Below are positions 8,501-17,100 of a DNA stretch of 64,000 bases, in pieces. Made by a program: the position numbers and the translations under genes. Position 1 is the first letter of the stretch. Each line of letters opens with the position of its first letter. This DNA is from Rhodococcus sp. 4CII (GTDB lineage Bacteria > Actinomycetota > Actinomycetes > Mycobacteriales > Mycobacteriaceae). Under the pieces are notes generated by a model that saw only the letters and a list, made by a program, of their open reading frames with translations, did no database searches and had not been told where the DNA came from. The DNA is taken from assembly GCF_014256275.1 (NCBI RefSeq), contig NZ_JACCFE010000002.1, forward strand, positions 5,374,001 to 5,438,000, read 5' to 3'.

Positions 8501-11457
8501 CCGCTCCCCTCGCCGAACTCGCGGGCGGCGGAATCGGCACGTTCCCGCCCACGCCGGTGGTCCGGTACCTGATCGAGCGCGGCGGGCACTTCGAGCGGTT
8601 CAGTCAGAGTGTGCTGCTCCGACTTCCGGCCGGCATCGACTCGGATCGTCTCCTCGCAACCGTCACCGCCGTCGTCGCTCGTCACGACATGCTGCGGGCG
8701 CGGCTGTATCAGAGCTCGAACGGGCAGTGGCAGATGGAGACTCGTGCCGCGAGCGAGATCGACACCGGCACATTAGTCCGGCGCGTCGCCTACGACCCGG
8801 AGTCCGATCCCGGGACGCGAGCAGAGCTGATCGCGTCCGAGCACCAGGCGGCCGTGCAGAGATTGCGCCCCGCCGAGGGGGTGGTCGCCCAGTTCGTGTG
8901 GCTCGACCCGGGTTTGTTGATCGTGGTGGCGCACCATCTTGCGGTGGACGGCGTGTCGTGGCGGATCCTGCTGCCCGACTTCGCCGCTGCCTGGGATCAG
9001 GTCGGCTCGGGGGCCGTACCGGTCCTGCCGGAACCGGCGACGTCGATGCGCCGCTGGGCGCACGCGCTGGCGGAGGAAGCCGTCCGGCACGAGAGAGCCG
9101 CCGAACTGGTGTGGTGGCAGAACGTCGTCGCAGGACCCGATCCACCGATCACGGACCGCCCGCTCGATCCCGGTCTGGACCTTGCGACCGCGCTGCAGGA
9201 CGTCAGCGTCGAGATCTCGTCCGAGGACACCGCGGTCCTGCTGACGGTCCTGCCGGGGCTGTATCGCGGGGGCGTTCTCGACGTTCTGCTGACGGCGCTG
9301 GTGGTGGCGTCGTCGAGGTGGCGCGCCGAGCGGGGGATCCCGGGTACGTCGATGCTCCTCCGACTGGAAGGGCACGGCCGCGAGCAGCAGGTGGTGCCGG
9401 GTGCCGACCTGTCCCGTACCGTCGGCTGGTTCACGACGGTCTTCCCCGTCCGGATCGACCTGCGCGGCATCGACCTCGACGACGCCTTCGCCGGCGGCCA
9501 CGACATGGGCAGCGCCGTGAAGCGCGTGAAGGAACACCTGCGGGCAGTGCCCGACATGGGCATCGGTTACGGACTGCTGCGGTACCTGAACCCGGACACC
9601 GCAGGCGGCCTGCCGCGAACGGAACCGGGGCAGATCAGTTTCAACTACCTCGGCCAGGTTCCCGATTCGGTGGACGACGGCACCGCGGCCGGCTGGACCC
9701 CCGCAGACGGGTTCGGCGACCTGAGCTACGTCCCGGACCCGGACATGCCGGCGTCCGCGGCGATCGAGATCAACGCGATCGTGATCGGCGGGCGGCTCCG
9801 GGTCGGATTCGGGTTCCCGGACACGCTGCTCGGGCGTGCCGAGGTGGAGCGGCTCGCGGCACGGTGGCGGGAAGCGGTGTCCGCACTGGTATTCCACGCT
9901 CGCAGCGGAGACGCCGGCGGGCTCACGCCGTCGGACGTTCCGCTCGTCGACGTGACGCAGAGCGACCTCGACACGTGGGAGGAGCGGTTCGGCGCGCTCG
10001 CCGACGTGTGGCCGACCGCGCCGCTGCAGGCCGGATTGCTGTTCCACGCGCTGCTCGCGAAACCGTCGATCGACGCCTACACGGTGCAGGTCGCACTGCA
10101 CCTGACGGGTGCGGTCGATCCGGCCCGGATGCGCCGTGCCGCAGAGGCCTTGCTCGATCGGCACGCGAATCTACGGGCGGCGTTCGTGCCCGCCCGGGAC
10201 GGAACGTTCGTCCAGGTGGTGCCCGCCGCGGTCGATCTGTCGTTCCGCGACCTCGACCTCTCGGATCTGCCCGAGGATGCACGTATCGCCGAACTGGACC
10301 GTGTCCTCGCCGCCGACCGTGCCACGCCGTTCGACACGTCCCGGGCCCCGCTGGTGCGGTTCCTGCTGGTGTCCACCGGAAGCCGGGAATTCCGGCTCGT
10401 GTGGACCAACCATCACACCCTCCTCGACGGATGGTCCATGCCGCTGGCGATCCGCGAGCTGCTAGCGCTGTACGTGGTCGGCGACGACGTGTCTCCGTTG
10501 CCCATGCCCCGGCCCTACCGAGACTTCCTGTCGTGGCTGCATCGCCGAGACCCGGAGGAGTCACGACTGGCCTGGGCGTCCGCGCTCGCGGGGGTCGACG
10601 GCCCGACGCTGCTCCTGCCCGACGCGCGGGACCGGCCGCTGTCGGTTCCGCCGGAGAGCGCCCGGTTCGGCGTGTCCGAGCAACTGACCGACGACCTCAC
10701 GATCCTCTCCCGCAGCCGCGACACGACACTGAACACGGTGACGCAGGTGGCGTGGGCCATCGTGCTCGGCGCGGCGACGTCCCGCGACGACGTGACGTTC
10801 GGCAGCACCGTGTCCGGGCGGTCGCCGCACCTGACCGGCGTCGAATCGATGATCGGACTGTTCGTCAACACCGTGCCCACCCGGATCACGCTGGACCCCA
10901 GGGAAACGCTGGGCGAGTTGCTCGACCGGACACAGGCGGAACAGGCAGCGCTCCTCGACCACCATCACCTCGGACTCTCCGACATCCAGCGAGCAGCGGG
11001 CTCCGACATCGGATTCGACACGGCAACCGTGTTCGAGTCGTATCCGATCGACCGGGGCGGACTGACCACCGACACCGATCTGGCCGGTATGCGGGTGGTC
11101 GACGTGACAGGAGTCGATGCCACCCACTACCCGCTGAGTGTCGCCTTCTCGGTGGATACGCAGCTGCACATGACGTTTCACTACCGACCCGACCTGATCG
11201 ACCGGGCCGGCGTCGACTCGATCGCAGCACGGGTCACCCGGGTGCTCGAGGCGATGGTGGCCGATCCGGACACGGCGTTGGCGGGGGTGGGTGTGTTGGG
11301 TGTGGTGGAGCGGGGGTTGTTGGTGCCGGTGCGGGGTGTGGGGTGGGGTGGGGGTGCGGTTGTTGCCGGAGATTTTGGCGGGGGGTGTGGCGGTGAATCG
11401 GGGTGGGGTGGCGGTGTCGTGTGGGGGTGTGGAGTTGTCGTATGGGGAGTTGGATGA
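5569..11457 (+). CDS. Nonribosomal peptide synthetase, N-terminal part (C*-A-PCP-E-C, then frameshift in the second A domain)
   Basis: ATG 5569 overlaps the dehydrogenase gene. Domains in order: a C-like domain (1-370) with HRLVNDE in place of HHxxxDG, so the catalytic second His is Arg131; A1 (about 377-885), complete, with TSGSSGRPKG, YGPTE, YRTGD and a C-terminal GKVDR lysine; PCP1 with GGDSI (Ser935); an epimerization domain with HHLAVDGVSW (His1122) and ISFNYLG; and a D-type condensation domain with HHTLLDG (His1615). The second A domain then begins at 11266 but runs out of frame after an extra G in the 11340-11343 run and stops at 11457. The module should load one amino acid, epimerize it to D and pass it on. 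The real protein almost certainly continues in the next open frame. Confidence 0.85.
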   Translation: MTTGEVLPLTFDQFGVLRAGGDASFAQYLELDGPLDEDGFCAALRQTLAECGCLHTTFVIVGPEPGQVAGAGVVGAEVVDATKAHDPGDLVTGWIDRELDRPMDVTTGPLYVHVLFRLPHGRYGWFQRYHRLVNDEAGMTAIVRRTAEVYESGDDTPTPPPESWPFVSPTVPLTADARYRESDAWADDRRYWEQLLDGAPRQETGPVPSGDSPTRFSHRADAALVRLTRRSGGGPAAVLLAALAVYAHSRTAVDDVVVGHRSAGTVTPVRLSLAPHLTFDALTRQVGLQLRRSRRHRFLAAADGAADSWAVTGGMREPLGVGHIGAGGAAVAARWGVAADGMSVEVDDRDGSWTVYVHRPGDAQRFAHILDAVVGAPDTALAGVGVLGVVERGLLVPVRGVGGVGVRLLPEILAGGVAVNRGGVAVSCGGVELSYGELDEWSNRWARVLVGWGVGPEVVVGVAVPRSVELVVAVWAVVKSGGVFVPVDVGLPGVRVGELLVDSGAVVGLSVSGVVLPSVVEWLRVDDGSVVEGVSGAAIGEGERSGRLGVGNAVYVMYTSGSSGRPKGVVVTHGGLANLVEEVRVRFGLGVGCRVSHVASVGFDASVYEWLMAFSVGACLVVAPPGVVGGGVLGEWLDAEGVTHCFVTPSVLASVESGGLGSVRVLVVAGEVCGPELVARWGSGREMFDAYGPTEVTVQATVSGALVPGGPVTVGGPAVGVEVVVLDGWLRPVPVGVVGELYVGGVGLARGYVGCAGLTAGSFVANPFGGVGSRLYRTGDLVRWDGLGSLVFVGRADFQVKVRGQRVELGEVESVLVSCPGVARAVVVVGAGGRLVGYVVADVGVVVDPGVVVEFAGSVLPGFMVPSVVVVLGELPVTVAGKVDRAALPAPQAPRGPHRAPRTAAEETLASVFAEVLGVDRVGFDESFFALGGDSILSIRLVSRAKARGLVFTPQQVFEHRTVAALASESEIADAETTAPLAELAGGGIGTFPPTPVVRYLIERGGHFERFSQSVLLRLPAGIDSDRLLATVTAVVARHDMLRARLYQSSNGQWQMETRAASEIDTGTLVRRVAYDPESDPGTRAELIASEHQAAVQRLRPAEGVVAQFVWLDPGLLIVVAHHLAVDGVSWRILLPDFAAAWDQVGSGAVPVLPEPATSMRRWAHALAEEAVRHERAAELVWWQNVVAGPDPPITDRPLDPGLDLATALQDVSVEISSEDTAVLLTVLPGLYRGGVLDVLLTALVVASSRWRAERGIPGTSMLLRLEGHGREQQVVPGADLSRTVGWFTTVFPVRIDLRGIDLDDAFAGGHDMGSAVKRVKEHLRAVPDMGIGYGLLRYLNPDTAGGLPRTEPGQISFNYLGQVPDSVDDGTAAGWTPADGFGDLSYVPDPDMPASAAIEINAIVIGGRLRVGFGFPDTLLGRAEVERLAARWREAVSALVFHARSGDAGGLTPSDVPLVDVTQSDLDTWEERFGALADVWPTAPLQAGLLFHALLAKPSIDAYTVQVALHLTGAVDPARMRRAAEALLDRHANLRAAFVPARDGTFVQVVPAAVDLSFRDLDLSDLPEDARIAELDRVLAADRATPFDTSRAPLVRFLLVSTGSREFRLVWTNHHTLLDGWSMPLAIRELLALYVVGDDVSPLPMPRPYRDFLSWLHRRDPEESRLAWASALAGVDGPTLLLPDARDRPLSVPPESARFGVSEQLTDDLTILSRSRDTTLNTVTQVAWAIVLGAATSRDDVTFGSTVSGRSPHLTGVESMIGLFVNTVPTRITLDPRETLGELLDRTQAEQAALLDHHHLGLSDIQRAAGSDIGFDTATVFESYPIDRGGLTTDTDLAGMRVVDVTGVDATHYPLSVAFSVDTQLHMTFHYRPDLIDRAGVDSIAARVTRVLEAMVADPDTALAGVGVLGVVERGLLVPVRGVGWGGGAVVAGDFGGGCGGESGWGGGVVWGCGVVVWGVG
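6697..8250 (+). repeat. Direct repeat copy 1: G/T-rich A-domain cassette
   Basis: About 1.55 kb encoding nearly the whole A1 domain. It matches 11266-12820 with, by eye, three substitutions (at about 6846, 8062 and 8188) and one G indel (run at 6771-6773). The coding strand is dominated by GTG, GGG, TTG, GCG and CGG codons and is very poor in C. The flanks return abruptly to ordinary C-rich codons: the left edge is at CCGGACACGG and the right edge at CACAGGCCCCG. Sharp edges and near identity point to recent duplication or gene conversion. Confidence 0.95.
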
Positions 11458-12820
11458 GTGGTCGAATCGGTGGGCGCGGGTGTTGGTGGGGTGGGGTGTG
11501 GGTCCGGAGGTGGTGGTGGGGGTGGCGGTGCCGCGTTCGGTGGAGTTGGTGGTGGCGGTGTGGGCGGTGGTGAAGTCGGGGGGTGTGTTCGTGCCGGTGG
11601 ATGTGGGGTTGCCGGGGGTGCGGGTGGGGGAGTTGTTGGTCGATTCTGGTGCGGTGGTGGGGTTGTCGGTGTCGGGGGTGGTGTTGCCGTCGGTGGTGGA
11701 GTGGTTGCGGGTTGATGATGGGTCGGTGGTGGAGGGGGTGTCGGGGGCGGCGATTGGGGAGGGGGAGCGGTCGGGGCGGTTGGGGGTGGGGAATGCGGTG
11801 TATGTGATGTATACGTCGGGGTCGTCGGGGCGTCCGAAGGGGGTGGTGGTGACGCATGGGGGGTTGGCGAATTTGGTGGAGGAGGTGCGGGTTCGGTTCG
11901 GGTTGGGGGTGGGGTGTCGGGTGTCGCATGTGGCGTCGGTGGGTTTTGATGCGTCGGTGTACGAGTGGTTGATGGCGTTTTCGGTGGGGGCGTGTTTGGT
12001 GGTGGCGCCGCCGGGGGTGGTGGGGGGTGGTGTGTTGGGGGAGTGGTTGGACGCGGAGGGGGTGACGCATTGTTTTGTGACGCCGTCGGTGTTGGCGTCG
12101 GTGGAGTCGGGTGGGTTGGGGTCGGTGCGGGTGTTGGTGGTGGCGGGGGAGGTGTGTGGGCCGGAGTTGGTGGCGCGGTGGGGGTCGGGTCGGGAGATGT
12201 TCGATGCGTATGGTCCGACGGAGGTGACGGTGCAGGCGACGGTGAGTGGTGCGTTGGTGCCGGGTGGGCCGGTGACGGTGGGGGGTCCGGCGGTGGGTGT
12301 GGAGGTGGTGGTGCTGGATGGGTGGTTGCGTCCGGTGCCGGTGGGTGTGGTGGGGGAGTTGTATGTGGGGGGTGTGGGGTTGGCGCGGGGGTATGTGGGG
12401 TGTGCGGGGTTGACGGCGGGGTCGTTTGTGGCGAATCCGTTTGGGGGTGTGGGGTCGCGGTTGTATCGGACGGGGGATTTGGTGCGGTGGGATGGGTTGG
12501 GGTCGTTGGTGTTTGTGGGGCGTGCTGATTTTCAGGTGAAGGTGCGGGGGCAGCGGGTGGAGTTGGGGGAGGTGGAGTCGGTGTTGGTGTCGTGTCCGGG
12601 GGTGGCGCGGGCTGTGGTGGTGGTGGGTGAGGGTGGTCGGTTGGTGGGGTATGTGGTGGCGGATGTGGGGGTGGTGGTGGATCCGGGTGTGGTGGTGGAG
12701 TTTGCGGGGTCGGTGTTGCCGGGGTTCATGGTGCCGTCGGTGGTGGTGGTGTTGGGGGAGTTGCCGGTGACGGTGGCGGGGAAGGTGGATCGGGCGGCGC
12801 TCCCCGCACCACAGGCCCCG
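11266..12820 (+). repeat. Direct repeat copy 2: G/T-rich A-domain cassette
   Basis: Second copy of the cassette, offset 4569 bp before and 4570 bp after the indel. It carries one extra G in the run at 11340-11343, which shifts the reading frame of the NRPS. Otherwise it encodes an intact A domain. Its edges match those of copy 1 exactly. Beyond them the PCP-coding sequences of the two modules differ. Confidence 0.95.
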
Positions 12821-14068
12821 GTTCGTCGATTCCGGCCCCCGTCCACCCCGTTCGAGGCCGTCGTCGCCGACGTGTTCGGTGACGTCCTCGATGTCGATCC
12901 TGTCGGCGCCGACGACGACTTCTTCCATTTGGGCGGCGACTCGCTGTCGGCCACCCGGGTCGTCGCCCGGGTCGATGCCGCTCTCGGCGTCGACGTCGGG
13001 GTACACGCCCTGTTCGAGGCGCCGACCGTGCTGGCGTTCGCGGAACGCGCGGCGAAAGCCGTGGTGCGGACGGACCGTCCGGAGTTGCGGGCGGTGCCAC
13101 GACCCGAGCGAATCCCCCTGTCCCTGGCCCAGACCCGCATGTGGTTCCTCAACCAGTTCGACACCACCTCGCCCGCCTACAACATCGCGATGGCGTTCCG
13201 TCTCACCGGCGCCCTCGACCTCGATGCGCTGCGGACCGCGGTCGCGGATGTGGTGACGCGACACGAATCGCTCCGCACCCGGTTCCCGATGAGCGGAACG
13301 GAACCGGTGCAGGTGATCCTGCCTGCCGGTGATGCGGTGCCGGTCCTGCCGGTCACGACGGTGCACGGCGATGCGGAGTTGCATGACCTGCTCGCGGCGG
13401 CGGTGTCGCAGGGATTCGACGTCACGCAGCAGATTCCGTTGCGGGCAGTTGTGTTCGAGACATCCGCCACCGACAGGGTGCTGCTCGTCGTGGTGCACCA
13501 CATCGTCGCGGACGGGGTGTCGATGGTCCCCCTCGCACGGGACATGATGACGGCGTACACCGCCCGGGCGGACGGGCAGCCCCCCGCGTGGCACCCGCCG
13601 ACGGTCCAGTACGCCGACTTCACACTCTGGCAACGGCAACTCCTCGGATCGGAAGACGACCCGCATTCGCTGGTGTCGCAGCAATTGGACTACTGGCGCA
13701 CCACGCTGGCCGGTCTTCCCGCGGCCCTCGATCTGCCCGCCGACCGGCCCCGGTCGATGCAGCGGTCGCCGGAGGGGAGCAGGGTCGGATTCGAGATGGA
13801 CGCCGAACTGCACCGCCGGCTCCTGGCGACGGCGTCCGCGCATCGGTCGACCGTGTTCATGGTCGCGCACGCCGCCCTGGCCGCGTTCCTCGCGAGGATG
13901 TCCGGGTCCGAGGACATCGCCGTCGGCACCCCGGTCGGCCGGCCGGGGCGAGCCCCGGCGCGGCCGGGGGGAGCGGCTCGGACGAGGGCGCGAGTGCAGA
14001 CAGGGCGCGGGATGGTCTCCGGACGGCCGGCCTTCGAGGACTGGCGTGCCCAGGCACGGTACGCGTAG
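11291..14068 (+). CDS. NRPS, middle part in the shifted frame (A-PCP-C, interrupted)
   Basis: This frame becomes meaningful from about 11345 (VGVRLLPEIL) and continues the second A domain exactly where the previous frame loses it. The coordinates given are the open frame, not a proposed independent start. The A2 domain has all core motifs and differs from A1 by a single residue that I noticed in the shared part (Glu for Ala in VVVVGEGG). PCP2 follows with LGGDSLSATR (Ser codon 12941), then a condensation domain with HHIVADG (13496-13516). That C domain is normal up to GSEDIAVGTPV and then runs into 207 bp of unrelated sequence ending at a stop. It is best read as one piece of a single NRPS gene split by two disruptions. 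Whether these are real mutations or sequencing/assembly faults is undecided. Confidence 0.8.
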   Translation: MCWVWWSGGCWCRCGVWGGVGVRLLPEILAGGVAVNRGGVAVSCGGVELSYGELDEWSNRWARVLVGWGVGPEVVVGVAVPRSVELVVAVWAVVKSGGVFVPVDVGLPGVRVGELLVDSGAVVGLSVSGVVLPSVVEWLRVDDGSVVEGVSGAAIGEGERSGRLGVGNAVYVMYTSGSSGRPKGVVVTHGGLANLVEEVRVRFGLGVGCRVSHVASVGFDASVYEWLMAFSVGACLVVAPPGVVGGGVLGEWLDAEGVTHCFVTPSVLASVESGGLGSVRVLVVAGEVCGPELVARWGSGREMFDAYGPTEVTVQATVSGALVPGGPVTVGGPAVGVEVVVLDGWLRPVPVGVVGELYVGGVGLARGYVGCAGLTAGSFVANPFGGVGSRLYRTGDLVRWDGLGSLVFVGRADFQVKVRGQRVELGEVESVLVSCPGVARAVVVVGEGGRLVGYVVADVGVVVDPGVVVEFAGSVLPGFMVPSVVVVLGELPVTVAGKVDRAALPAPQAPVRRFRPPSTPFEAVVADVFGDVLDVDPVGADDDFFHLGGDSLSATRVVARVDAALGVDVGVHALFEAPTVLAFAERAAKAVVRTDRPELRAVPRPERIPLSLAQTRMWFLNQFDTTSPAYNIAMAFRLTGALDLDALRTAVADVVTRHESLRTRFPMSGTEPVQVILPAGDAVPVLPVTTVHGDAELHDLLAAAVSQGFDVTQQIPLRAVVFETSATDRVLLVVVHHIVADGVSMVPLARDMMTAYTARADGQPPAWHPPTVQYADFTLWQRQLLGSEDDPHSLVSQQLDYWRTTLAGLPAALDLPADRPRSMQRSPEGSRVGFEMDAELHRRLLATASAHRSTVFMVAHAALAAFLARMSGSEDIAVGTPVGRPGRAPARPGGAARTRARVQTGRGMVSGRPAFEDWRAQARYA
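11333..11354 (+). other. Frameshift site inside a G-quadruplex-type G tract
   Basis: Four G runs (4, 4, 4 and 5 long) separated by 1-3 bases give a canonical G3+N1-7 quadruplex motif. Copy 1 has the same motif at 6764-6784 with a 3-G run where this copy has 4. The additional G moves A2 out of frame with the upstream 1890 codons. It may be a true mutation, a phase-variable slip or a sequencing error in a homopolymer. Confidence 0.75.
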
Positions 14069-14121
14069 CAGACGTGGGGTCGAGGGGGCTCGAGGGGGGA
14101 GGGTCGGGCCCCGCCCGGCAG
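13915..14121 (+). other. 207-bp insertion within a condensation-domain coding sequence
   Basis: Deleting this span joins GSED to IAVGTPVAGRGEAALDD and recreates a standard C-domain motif with the frame kept (207 = 69 codons). The left edge begins with a copy of the 37-base segment that also starts at 14122; the two copies differ by one base. The inserted sequence therefore sits between imperfect direct repeats, as a target-site or slippage duplication would. It contains an in-frame stop (14066-14068). Its interior shows no gene that I recognise. It could be a miniature repeat element or an assembly artefact. Confidence 0.7.
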
Positions 14122-14182
14122 CATCGCCGTCGGCACCCCGGTCGCCGGCCGGGGCGAGGCCGCGCTCGACGACGTCGTCGGG

Positions 14183-17100
14183 ATGTTCGTCAACACCGTG
14201 GTGCTGCGGACGCTGGTCTCCGACGCGAGTCCGTTCTCGGCACTCCTCGAGCAGGTACGCGACGTCGATCTCGGTGCGTACGCCCACGCCGAGGTGCCGT
14301 TCGAAAAGGTGGTGGAGGCGCTCGATCCGCCCCGCTCGACGGCCCACTCACCGCTGTTCCAGGTGCTGCTCGAATTCCAGAACGTCGAGCGCCCAGACCT
14401 CGCGCTGCCGGGCGTCGAGGTCGACGGTATCGACCTCGGGGCGACGATCGCGCGGTTCGACCTGCAACTGACGTTGTCCGAGGAGTACGACGACGACGGA
14501 TCGCCGGCCGGAATCACGGCCGCGTTCGCGTACACCACAGACCTTTTCGACGCCGACACCGTCGCCGGGCTGGCCGACCGGTTCGTCCGGATGCTCGACG
14601 CCGCCGTATCCGATTCGTCGATCCGGGTGGGCGACCTCGACATCCTCGATGCCCTCGAACGGGACGAACTCGTGCCCATGCGCGGTTTCCCCGCGGCCGT
14701 GCAGCGCACCCTCCCGGACGTGCTCGCTTCCGGCGCCGCGCTCGGACACGGGGCGGTCGCCGTGTCCTGCGAGGGCGTCACCCTGACGTACCGGGAACTC
14801 GACGAACGGTCGAACCGGCTGGCCCGGGAGCTGATCCAGCGAGGCGCAGCACCGGAGACGGTGGTCGCGGTCGGAGTGCAGCGGTCGATCGCCTGGGTGC
14901 TGTCGGTGTGGGCGGTGGCGAAGTCGGGGGCGGCGTACGTGCCGGTCGACCCCGCCCTGCCGTCCGCGCGCATCGCCGGAATGCTCGAGGATTCGGGCGC
15001 GGTGCTCGGGCTGACGGTGACTGCGCATCGCGACCGGTTGCCCGGGGCGGTGCCGTGGCTTCTGCTCGACGACCCCGAGGTGGCGAGTGCGCAGTCCGCC
15101 GACCCGATCTCCGACGCGGACCGCGTCCGTCCGCTGCGCGTCGAGCATGCGGCGTTCCTGCTCTACACCTCCGGTTCCACGGGCACCCCGAAGGGAGTCG
15201 TGCTCACGCACAGCGGTCTCGCGAATCTCGCTGTCGAGGAACGGGAGCGGTTCGCGTCGATGCACGGTGCCCGGGTGTCGCACCTGGCGTCGCCGAGTTT
15301 CGACGCGTCCGTGTTCGAACTTCTGATGGCGTTCGCCGTCGGCGCGACACTGGTTGTCGTGCCACCGACGATCTTCGGGGGACGGGAACTGGCCGAACTA
15401 CTCGAGGCCGAACAGGTCACCCACGCCTTCTTCACACCCACGATCCTCGACACCCTCCGCCCCGAGGATCTCCCGTCCCTGCGAATTCTCGCGGTGGCGG
15501 GGGAACGATTCCCACCCGAGTTGGCGGATCGCTGGACCCCGGGGCGTTTCGTCTTCAACGGGTACGGCCCGACCGAGGCGACGGTGCAGACGACGATCAG
15601 CGAGGTGCTGTCCTCCGACGAATCGGTGAACGTCGGTGGGCCCGGCCGCGGAGTCGACGTGATCGTGGTGAACACGTGGCTCCAGCCCGTTCCGGTGGGG
15701 GTGGTCGGCGAACTGTACGTCGCGGGGCCGGGACTGGCCCGCGGCTATCACCGCCGCCCGGCTCTGACGAGCGCGTCGTTCGTGGCGAACCCGTTCGGCG
15801 AACCCGGCTCCCGCATGTACCGCACCGGCGACCTCGTGCGGTGGACCGACATCGGCCGGCTCGAGTACGTGGGACGCAACGACTTCCAGGTGAAGATTCG
15901 CGGACAGCGAGTGGAACTGGGTGAGATCGAATCGGTACTCGCCCGCTGCGACGGCGTCGGCCGCGCGGCGGTCACCGTGCACGGCGGCACCGGGGGCGTG
16001 CTGGTGGGATACGTGACGGCGGAGGCCGGTGCGAGCCTCGACACCGCCGAGTTGCTGCGGTTCGCCGGGGCCCACCTGGCGCCCTATATGGTACCCACCC
16101 AGGTGGTGGTGCTCGACCGGTTGCCCGTCGGCCGCACCGGCAAACTGGACCGGCGTTCGCTCCCCGCACCGGTACTCGCGCCCAGGCAGTTCCGGGCCCC
16201 CGCCGGCCCCGCGCAGCAGGCGGTCGCGGACGTGTTCGCCGACGTGCTCGGTCTCGACCGCGTCGGAGCCGACGACGACTTCTTCGCACTGGGCGGGAAC
16301 TCGCTCGTCGCGACCCGGGTGGCGTCCGCGCTCCGCGATCGGCTCGGCACCGACGTGGTCCTGCAGTGGATCTTCCGCCATCCGACCCCGGAGGGTCTCG
16401 CGCATCGCATCACCGACCCGTCGGTGCTCGGAGACCGGCCGTCCGACGACGTGCTGAACGTAGTCGTCCCGTTCCGGGCAGGCGGGACGCGACCCGCACT
16501 GTTCTGCGTACATCCGGCAGGCGGACTCGCGCTGGGCTACGCGGGACTCGTCAAATACCTCGCACCCGACAGGCCGATGTACGGCCTGCAACTGCCGATC
16601 CTCAGCGGCGGAACGACTTTCGATTCGATGGCGCAACTCGCCCATCGGTACGTGGTCGAGATGCGCGCGGTGCAGCCCGACGGGCCCTACCACCTTCTGG
16701 GCTGGTCGCTGGGTGGAGTGATCGCCCAGGCGATCGCCGTCGAACTCCGCGAATCCGGCGCGGAGGTAGGCACACTCGCGATGATGGACAGCTACGTCGC
16801 GGAGGGCGACGACTTCGGCGACCTCGAGGTGAACGCCGAGGAATGGCTGCACGGGCTGGGGGTCGAGTTCGAGGGCGCCGACGACACCGGCACGTCGTAC
16901 CGCGAGCAACTGGTCGAGATGCTCGGCCGGTCCTTCGGCCGCGACCCCGCATTCGCATCGGCCCTTCTCGGTCGCATCAGCACCGGACTGGCGAACTCGA
17001 AGCAGATCTCCACCGGATACCGGCCCCGGGTGTTCGATGGCGACCTGCTGTTCTTCAGCGCCGCCCAATCCGCCGACGGCGAGGAGGGTGAGCGTCCGTC

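Noticed and set aside
5308..8685. Very long minus-strand ORF (1125 aa) rich in His, Arg and Pro opposite the NRPS
   Set aside because: Shadow of the G/T-rich A-domain cassette: the complement of GTG/GGG codons gives His/Pro codons. No family-like motif, and the plus strand encodes a clear NRPS.
13915..14121. Insertion sequence within the NRPS
   Set aside because: Too short, with no transposase ORF or clear terminal inverted repeats; kept only as an unexplained insertion.
11234..14347. Second long minus-strand ORF (1037 aa) of the same composition
   Set aside because: Same explanation for the second cassette copy; low-complexity translation with no domain.
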